A stretch of DNA of 64,000 nucleotides from Liolophura sinensis (lineage: Eukaryota > Mollusca > Polyplacophora > Chitonida > Chitonidae), in contig NC_088298.1 in NCBI RefSeq assembly GCF_032854445.1, forward strand, positions 18,187,976 through 18,251,975. The letters are read 5' to 3'. Both the position numbers and the translations under genes were made by a program. Below, one piece after another: positions 56,531-64,000 of the stretch (within the stretch, counting starts at the first letter, position 1; every line of letters begins with the position of its first letter). The notes below the pieces were generated by a model. It was given only the letters and a program-made list of their open reading frames with translations, did no database searches and had not been told where the DNA came from.

Positions 56531-59500
56531 ATTTAAATTAGAGTTTTCAAACCAACTTTCAAAATTCACATAATAATTTAATACACTGGCAGCTACTTTT
56601 CCAGATATTTTTCTTCAAAGAACTGAACCCTGCGTATGCACGTTAAGTTAAAAAACATGATCTCTGCATATTAATATAATATATACATGCAACAGTCCGC
56701 TGCAAACTAAGGTAAGTTCATCCTGCACCTGGTACACCATAGGCACGTACTGTTTTCAAACAACTGACTGCTCTATATTCACAGTAGTTGGTCGTTGGTC
56801 AGAAGGTCCTGTGGCGTGCACACATCTGGCTTTGTAGCATTTGTGAGATGCTATGTGTTTTGTGATGACTTCAGTCCACCTCACAATGTCTAATCATGAA
56901 ATATTCAGTGGTATATGTTTCCCAAAATACTTTGGATAAGCTTTTAAAAGTAAGAAATGTAGAGAGGACTAATATGTCACTTATAATAACTGATAGTTTA
57001 CAATAAATCAATTTCGAAATTTTAAAAAATGTAACGCGTTCCTACTTTTACCTCACATTTTACATGACATTCACCGTATTACGTTCCTTGACATTTGAGA
57101 CACTGAATGAATGAACCAATGCGTTCAAATACTTTTATAAAAGGACGTTACCTTTCTCCTAGCACTCCGGTTTCCTTCCTCCACAAACTTGTGCGTTGTG
57201 AAAAATATGTGAAAAGTTCTTGGAGGACGGAAGTAACACAAAAAAAAACATAGTGTTTTGAGCAAATGCGGTAACAACATCCCCATTTCTAGCAAAATAG
57301 CAAGTAAACGATTTCGGTTAATGGTAAAATGCACGCCCCAATGTTATCTGAAAGGATATAAACCTCTGAATAACAGTCCCAGTTCGATGATGAATGTATG
57401 GTCAGAGTCTTAAAATTCTCTGTAACCAGGAGACAATACTTTGGAAAACTTCAAGCGATCTTCATCAAAGAGGACGGCAAAGTGAATATTTATGAGAGCG
57501 TTGGTCACCTCTAAGAGATTGCGTCTATAGATATGTCACGAGTTTCTTTTTCTTTGTTCGATCTTATCTCACTGGATAAATCTAATACTAAAACGTTATT
57601 GCGGAAGCAACTCAAGGCAATGTCAACGGATACAAGTGAGACATATTTGATGAAGACTCCATTATGTGGAGTATCAAAACGCATGGCATTTTCTTTTTGA
57701 AATATTTACTCCGACACTAACTCATGAAATAAATACCACAGCGATGCAAAAGTGACTCTATAATAGTATCGAGTCAAAAGGCTTTTGTTCACCTGTGGTG
57801 AAAAGAACTGGCAATATGCCAAAGTACTACTATATTCCCTACAAAGTCTGATTTCGCAAACTTTATACGGAATACATCATAATGAGAAGAGCAAAAGCCC
57901 ACTTTAATACAACTATTTCATTCACAATTTTTGCACTTAATGTTAACGCAATTTAACGCTCACACCGTCACGGAACAATACAAGCATGAATAAATATTTC
58001 GGTCCTCAGACAAAATAATTAGTAATTACAGGTGTACAAATAGTAGGAAAAGTTTTACATACGATTGGACTCGAACTGGATACTGATTAATCTATCATCA
58101 TTAAAAACTGTTGACTGTTTCTCTTTCTATGGATCTGTCCTAATGTCTTACTTAATATACTTTCTTAGTTCTTTTGGTTTCTTCTGAACGTCCTTCTGAA
58201 AATTGATCTTGAAATTGTGGAGGTGAGAAGTCCAATTTGTCAGAAGACAGCTATACTTATGTCTGTTTAGATGAGTACTGAGTTTTACTCTTTGGAATTA
58301 CGGTATTGAAGAAATGTCAAAACATAATCTTACCTGAAAATGATCGTGACAAGTATATACACCTTGAAGGGACGTGGAGATGATAATGCCTTTGTCGGGC
58401 CACTACTATAAAGCTCGTGTGATTAGCATCCTTTAATCCCAGGATCCGAATCAATTGTCCTCTCTGGCTTGGTGCAGATGTTTCAGTTTACAGCCTCTTT
58501 TGAAAAGCACTCATGAAAAACAAACCCTCATACAAAGAAAGCAAAGCTACGTAGACCAGTGACACTTCTTGTTGGATATGTGAAAGGTTACCTTTAAAAA
58601 TCAATCGTTTCACGAAACAAATTGTTAATAATTTGTATAGCCTTAGACGTATAGACCCATGTCAGGAAGGCATCGTGTTTATCCCCGAGTCAAGGTTTTT
58701 GGATTACGTACCTTTCAAGAGAAATACAGATTCGTCTTGCAAACGAAATACCGAACTCTCTGAGGAGTTTCTAGTCTGCCACCGGACAAAGGTGAAATCT
58801 TCCCGAAACCATTACCGATGGACTTTTAAAGTACAATACCAATCCCCTGGTTACTTCCGGCAATGCCTGGTCAGACGCGGAGCAAAAGATATTGTGTCGA
58901 AACTGTGTCGGTTCACCAACACTAATCAAGCCACTAGCAAACACATGGCGCAGTTCCGTGAAATGAAAGAAAGTACTGTTGATGTTTCAGTGAGCAGGTG
59001 AATGAAGGATTTCAGTAAACCAGCATATCCATATGTTGTCCTTATACATCACTTTTTTCTCTCTGTCTCATCTTGAGAAAAACACTCACCATAATTTGTC
59101 AATCTCGAACAGTCCACCTCGCTACTTTGTCAGGAAGAGTCTAGTGCTATTGCCAGCGAGTTGTGAACATCCAGTGAAGCCAGCTGACAGAGTAAAACTC
59201 GATATGAACCACCTGTCCCTTTAGCCGGTGACTAAAACGTGCTGATACCTAGTCCTTCGTGCTCCGTGCTCAGAAGTCCGCTGACGAGGAAATCGAACTG
59301 GCACAATATCTCCGGCAGCGCTCCCTTGGACGGGTCCTGCTATTTAAGCGAGCGCCATAGTTGCTTGGTGATTGGAACATTGAATCTGCCCACCTATAGG
59401 GTTGCATTTCATCCTCGACAAACAACGTGTAAGTGGTCGGTATATACCGCTTAGCTTCACGATGTTGACATTGCCAAATAGTCCATTAACTCCGAGCTTT

Positions 59501-60492
59501 GTTGGACTTTCCTACAATTCAGAAATGTTCATGTCGTTTCACACGCATCTGTTTCAAACATCAGCGTATCAAGGAGAGTTTTCATGTCAAGGTTGCACTT
59601 CGTAGGCACCCAGAAGGATCGTTCGCTAATAAAAACAGCACTCATGTGGCGTGTTGTTATGGGTGACTCGAGCAATACTGTGCCCTAAAACCCTAATCAG
59701 TCGCTCATTTATTAATTATAATCGCAGTAATATTAAACGATTTATGTTTCATACATCATTGTGGTTGACAGAATTACGGATTACTTCTTAGATTGATAGA
59801 CGTTAGGCATCCAAGTGACATTGAACTGCGAGGTAGATATTGTTAGATAGATAACTGGAAACTGTTAATGTGAAGTATCGCTAGCTTAGCCAAAACGTTA
59901 AGGCGTGTTGAACAGAGACTTTTGTTCAAGTGCATTTATATTCATGTAGAATTGGCGTGTTTGTCCATGATTTAAATTTATTAAAAAAAGATTACTTAAA
60001 AGAAAAACAGAACGGACTGACGGGAAAAATAACTGGATGGCCCGAGTGAGACATATGAAGGCAATGCCGAAGAAAAAAGCTTATCAGGAAAACAGAAGAG
60101 TCAGTAATTACCATGCTTTCTTTGCATACAACATTTCGATATTATACTCAATTGTGGCTTTTTTATACCATCAACTGATGCATTCAAATACTGCTATAAC
60201 GAATCGAATTTATTAGTTTGATGAATGTGCAGAACACTCATGATGCCCTTTTTGTTCGTTCACCCACAAATGAGTTGTTTGTTTTTCTTCACTAAAATAG
60301 CATTCTGTACTTCTTCCAGGCTTTTCGCTCGTAACATTTTACTCATTTAATTTCAGGTCCCAAGATGTGTTTCATTTGGAGAGGTGGTGGTACAGGTCAG
60401 AGTGTGGTTGGTACTGGCGGGATAGCATCACCTCTATATACATTTAGTATCGACATAAGCCACTAGGATACCCCGCTGATAGACAGTAATTA
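56531..60492. other. intergenic, nothing firm
   Basis: Faint 36-bp-like units may continue to about 56780. A 122-codon open frame at 58633 begins with TTG and has no family match. No supported feature. Confidence 0.4.
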
Positions 60493-60600
60493 AATTTATT
60501 TGATTTATTGACCCAATTGGTGTTTTAACGCCGTGCCCAATAATTCTCCACTCATAAGATGACAGTCAGGTTTATTGGTGGAGGAAATCGGGGTTCCGGA
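60493..60600 (-). mobile_element. SINE1 3' fragment
   Basis: TTATTTGATTTATTG, TTGGTGTTTTAACGCCGTGC, TTTATTGGTGGAGGAAATCG. Confidence 0.75.
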
Positions 60601-61734
60601 ATAAAATAACTACCCTTCACCTGGTACATGTTAAACTTCAGTACTTACAGCCACAATGGTCACGGTGAGGTCAGAATTCGATGAAACGACATCACTGGTC
60701 AAGGGCTTGGCAATCGCCGAGGATCAGCGCTTTGACCATCTGTCGCAGGGGTAGAAGGTGAATAAAAAACAGTAGCACATGGCTGTTCTTTTTTGCGTGT
60801 GATCTGATAAAATTAAACGCAAATTATGCACTTTTGCATTTTAACAGCGGCCATAACAGTGTTTGTCGCTAGCGTTAGTCTTCTTATAGGAATTATCCTA
60901 TGACGTACGAGGTCGTAAAATCGAATCCTGCTGTTGGTATTTTTTACAATAGAGACTTCCTAATGTACTTGAAGGAAAAGCAGTGGTGTACCGTAAAAGA
61001 TGTCCCAAATAAAACCTTCTATAGTAGCAAAACTTACTCTCCTTTCCAGAGATCAAGTAAGTTATTTTAAATACATTAGTGTTTTTGCTAAACATAGTCT
61101 TCTTCAATAAACGGTATGATGCGTGTGTTAAATATAACAGGGATGTTTTCAGACGAAACACTTTTAGTGTGTAGTGTTTAATATTGTTATACATGGTTTG
61201 CGTCAATTCAGTGATGCTGTGTAGAAAATTATATGATTTTGTCATTTGTGTAGTACATGTACACCGTCCGTGTTTGGTACATTTTTATTGTATATATTAG
61301 TATTTTAAAATATCAAAAATACATCATTTCCTCTTTGTCTAAGAAATGACCGTTTGGTCCATTTGAAGAATCACTCACCTCATCCATGTGTTGATTAATG
61401 AATTAATTTTACATCCGTAATTACAAGATATACCAATGATTATCGTAAAAAGACAACCCAATCTTTATTAACGCATGATAAAAAAATCATTGAAGATATA
61501 CATATAAAGAAACGTCAGTTTTCTGTGATTTTTCAGTCATATGACAACGAGAAGTAGGTATATTTACATCTTACTGTGTCTTCTTGTGGCATGTTCATTT
61601 CTCCTCGTCCTTCGCGGAAGTAACGCAGAAGGGTTTTGAAATTGCACAACCTTTGTTATCCACCGAATCGGAAGCGAATACTCTACCATACTTGAGAAAT
61701 TCTAGACTCTTGAGACTTAATTAGTTGCAGTTAG
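60601..61734. other. intergenic, nothing recognised
   Basis: No supportable feature. Confidence 0.45.
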
Positions 61735-61850
61735 TATTACTGCACTTTCTGTTGGCGTAATTCTGCTTAAGCCATAGTACTAGCGAGCCTGTAGTTTGCT
61801 CTTGTATTTATTCCAGCGTTTACATGAACAGTCAGAATATAAGCCTAACT
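61735..61850 (-). repeat. dispersed repeat family R4, inverted copy
   Basis: Read on the minus strand it gives GTTCATGTAAACGC, GTACTATGGCTTAAGCAG and the AATTACGCC block, matching the 5' half of R4. Confidence 0.55.
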
Positions 61851-62262
61851 GAGGTGAATTGATAAGAGGCCGTATTTCACCGGTTACGTTTGTCCATCTG
61901 GCATCTACCAAACTGACGTCTCGCCTGCTGATGTACTCTCTGTGCTACAAGTCTTTCATTATATTTCGTTCCGTGGCTTGGTGACTGCGAAGTAATATGT
62001 CTGCGTTGTTTATCCAGGTGGTTCGCCAATTTATTATTTGCAAACATTTTAACTGCTTTTTATCGCTCGTCAATTTAAATCGATACCAGCGAGACCAGCT
62101 GTACAAAAAACAAACACGTTGTTCCTTTAATCACTACAGTTTTTCAAGTAGGGGAACGCTGGTGGCCTTTCGCTTTTCTGCACACAAAACCCTTTAGTCC
62201 GTCGAATAGAAGAATCCTCATTCAGAAATTGCTTAGTTCCTTTGATATGTTTGTAATATTTA

Positions 62263-62300
62263 ACATATTTATTTATTTGATTGGCTTTTAGCGCCTTGAT
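62263..62300 (-). mobile_element. SINE1 tail fragment
   Basis: TTTATTTATTTGATTGGCTT then TTAGCGCCTTGATA; only the last 35 bases of SINE1 remain. Confidence 0.55.
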
Positions 62301-62645
62301 ATTTTGTTTTGAAATAATTGTAAATATGCAAAACATGCTGGAAAATGGATGACGAGTACATTTCATTGCAGTTGCTATGTTAATTGATCCATGTCGGCAA
62401 TGTTCAGTGGCATTTGCAGGTAATAAATAATTGTAAGTGAGTGTGTAAAGGGGTGGGATTTATGTTGTCACTACCGGGTTTTTCACAAAACCAAGTAAAC
62501 ATAACTGCAATACTACAAACGAGGAGACGTGAACAATAATCATGAGTACAAATTTCACGCTTCACCCATACTAGCCCCCTCAATTTACCACGTAACTGGG
62601 TAAGACATCTCGTCGATACAGGCAAGCATTGTACCTTAACACCGA

Positions 62646-62996
62646 GTGAGTGAGTGAATGAGTGAGTGAATGAGTGGTTGGGGTTTGACGTTATATTTAA
62701 CAATTTTTCAGTCATATGACGAGGAAGGAGTCCTTAGAGTGCATGTAATGTGCCTCTTTTCTCGAGGGCGGATTTCCACCGCTCTTTTATCTAGTGCTGC
62801 TTCACTGAGACGCCTTAAGCAAGTAAGCCGCCCCGCCCCAGCCATTTTACTGATAGGGAACAACCAGTCGTGGCACTATTCCCTTCATGCTGAACGCCAA
62901 ATGAGGAAGTTACATCTTCCTCTTTTAAGGTCCTAGGTGTGACTCGATCCAAGATTGACCCTGGATCTGCCAGTCCCTAAGCACACGCTCTAACCC
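62646..62996 (-). mobile_element. SINE2 (CACT-tailed), full length, inverted
   Basis: Inverted copy: a GTGAGTGAGTGAATGAGTG tail, GTCATATGAC, GGATTTCCACCGCTCTTTTA, TCTAGTGCTGCTTCACTGAG and a worn tRNA head. CTTAACACCGA at 62635-62645 and 62997-63007 is a perfect 11-bp target-site duplication. Confidence 0.94.
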
Positions 62997-63544
62997 CTTA
63001 ACACCGACGAAACCAACAGAAAGAACAGGCAATCATGGTACCTTAAGTCTTGGTTGGACAAGCACATTTATATGACTGTGAGACTTAGGTATCTGTGCTC
63101 AATGTGACTGACTCTGGATAAGCTGAAAGAGACCTATTTTCTCGATAAATAGTGTGCCATATGCCTTCACTCATCTCTTTCACAAACAGACTTTCTAATC
63201 CGTTATATATATCCTGGATATGGCTTCTGAAACCCTAACTGACGTAAATTATAGAGGCCGTATTTCGCCGGATTCGTGTGCCTATTTGTCAAGTATCACA
63301 CAGTCGTCGCTGCTCTGGTTGTTTTTCTCTGATGCATGTCTCATAACATATTCCCTCCATAGATCCGCTTTGTGTCATTGTTCTTTACACATTACGGACT
63401 CCTTCGTATATCAAGTTAAAAGTTATATTTCCAGGACACCAACAATAACTTTCATACGTAGTTTTTGTATTGACTATTTTCTGAGTATTTGATATTAACT
63501 TCCACATTTTATAATTTATATTACTCTTCTTTACCGTAACTCGT

Positions 63545-63587
63545 TTTTACGAGTACGACCTAAACACCAATCAAATAAATAAATAGC
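63545..63587 (+). mobile_element. SINE1 tail fragment
   Basis: CGAGTACGACCTAAACACC then AATCAAATAAATAAAT: only the 3' end of SINE1. Confidence 0.65.
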
Positions 63588-63789
63588 TAGATTAACACTA
63601 GACACAAAGGGAAACATGCTGGAAACTTGTTAAAATTTATTGTTAATTGTCTACTGTCCTCCTTCTTACATATGTGAAGTACAAAATATATCAGCATGGA
63701 AAGTTACATCAGAGACGGTAATATGATAATTTGTAAATGGTGAGTCGTAGCCGGTAAAATTCGAATTCGTCTCAGAAATACCTCCGACG

Positions 63790-63955
63790 TTTATTCTAAC
63801 TGTTCATCTAAATGCTCAAACTTAGCAACGTAGACACCCCTAGAACCATGGCATCAGCAGGCTAATGTTAACGCAGTGATGTTAAATGCAATGTCTGAGA
63901 CGGCACTATCTAGGAATTCTTAAATTGCTGCGTTGTAATCATATTTCATGAACAT
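63790..63955 (+). repeat. dispersed repeat family R4, diverged copy
   Basis: Shows TAACTGTTCATCTAAATGC, AGAACCATGGCATCAGCAG, a TCTAGGAATTCTTAAATTGC variant and GCGTTGTAATCAT in R4 order. Confidence 0.55.
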
Positions 63956-64000
63956 CTGCATGAAAATATCATGGATTTTCCTGGATTTTTAATATATGGA

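Noticed and set aside
58633-59001. 122-codon open frame
   Set aside because: It starts with TTG, has no methionine until near its end, no family motif and no convincing splice sites.

Overview
The window looks like nuclear DNA of a lophotrochozoan animal, most likely a mollusc. Coding sequence is sparse and split into short exons with GT/AG boundaries. About thirty pieces of one tRNA-headed SINE with an (AAAT)n tail occur throughout, plus three intact copies of a second SINE with a CACT-type tail. There are no operons, ribosome-binding sites or CRISPR loci. The species assignment is inference; no rRNA or mitochondrial marker is present.

Region 1 (about 0.8-16.3 kb, + strand) holds a multi-exon gene for a Shisa-like single-pass membrane protein. 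The exons encode a Gly/Arg/Phe-repeat and acidic segment, a six-cysteine domain, a transmembrane helix, and a Pro/Tyr-rich cytoplasmic tail. Splice phases agree across the junctions. The signal-peptide exon was not found. One tail exon is tandemly duplicated, and the second copy has lost its splice donor. The introns hold minisatellites, hairpins, SINEs, the 3' end of a LINE, and a 22-bp array carrying nine exact ATGCAAAT octamers.

Region 2 (16.5-39 kb) has no intact gene that I can support. It begins with a 5'-truncated, frameshifted EF-hand pseudogene of the sarcoplasmic calcium-binding/calexcitin type. It then holds microsatellites, a five-copy dispersed repeat confined to 21-30 kb, palindromic forkhead-like repeats, a nested SINE-in-SINE insertion and a fold-back element.

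Region 3 (39.1-40.3 kb, - strand) is a complete 373-residue class A GPCR in a single coding exon. It has a likely 5'-UTR splice acceptor 41 bases before the ATG.

Region 4 (40.3-64 kb) again shows no supportable gene. It holds SINE pieces, a TA-flanked mariner-type MITE, several degenerate tandem arrays (including an old array of about 36 bp period near 56 kb) and an intact minus-strand SINE near 62.8 kb.

The two real genes have no evident functional link. The most unusual items are the octamer array inside the Shisa-like gene, the decaying duplicated exon, the intronic 111-nt hairpin, the old 36-bp array and the locally clustered repeat family.
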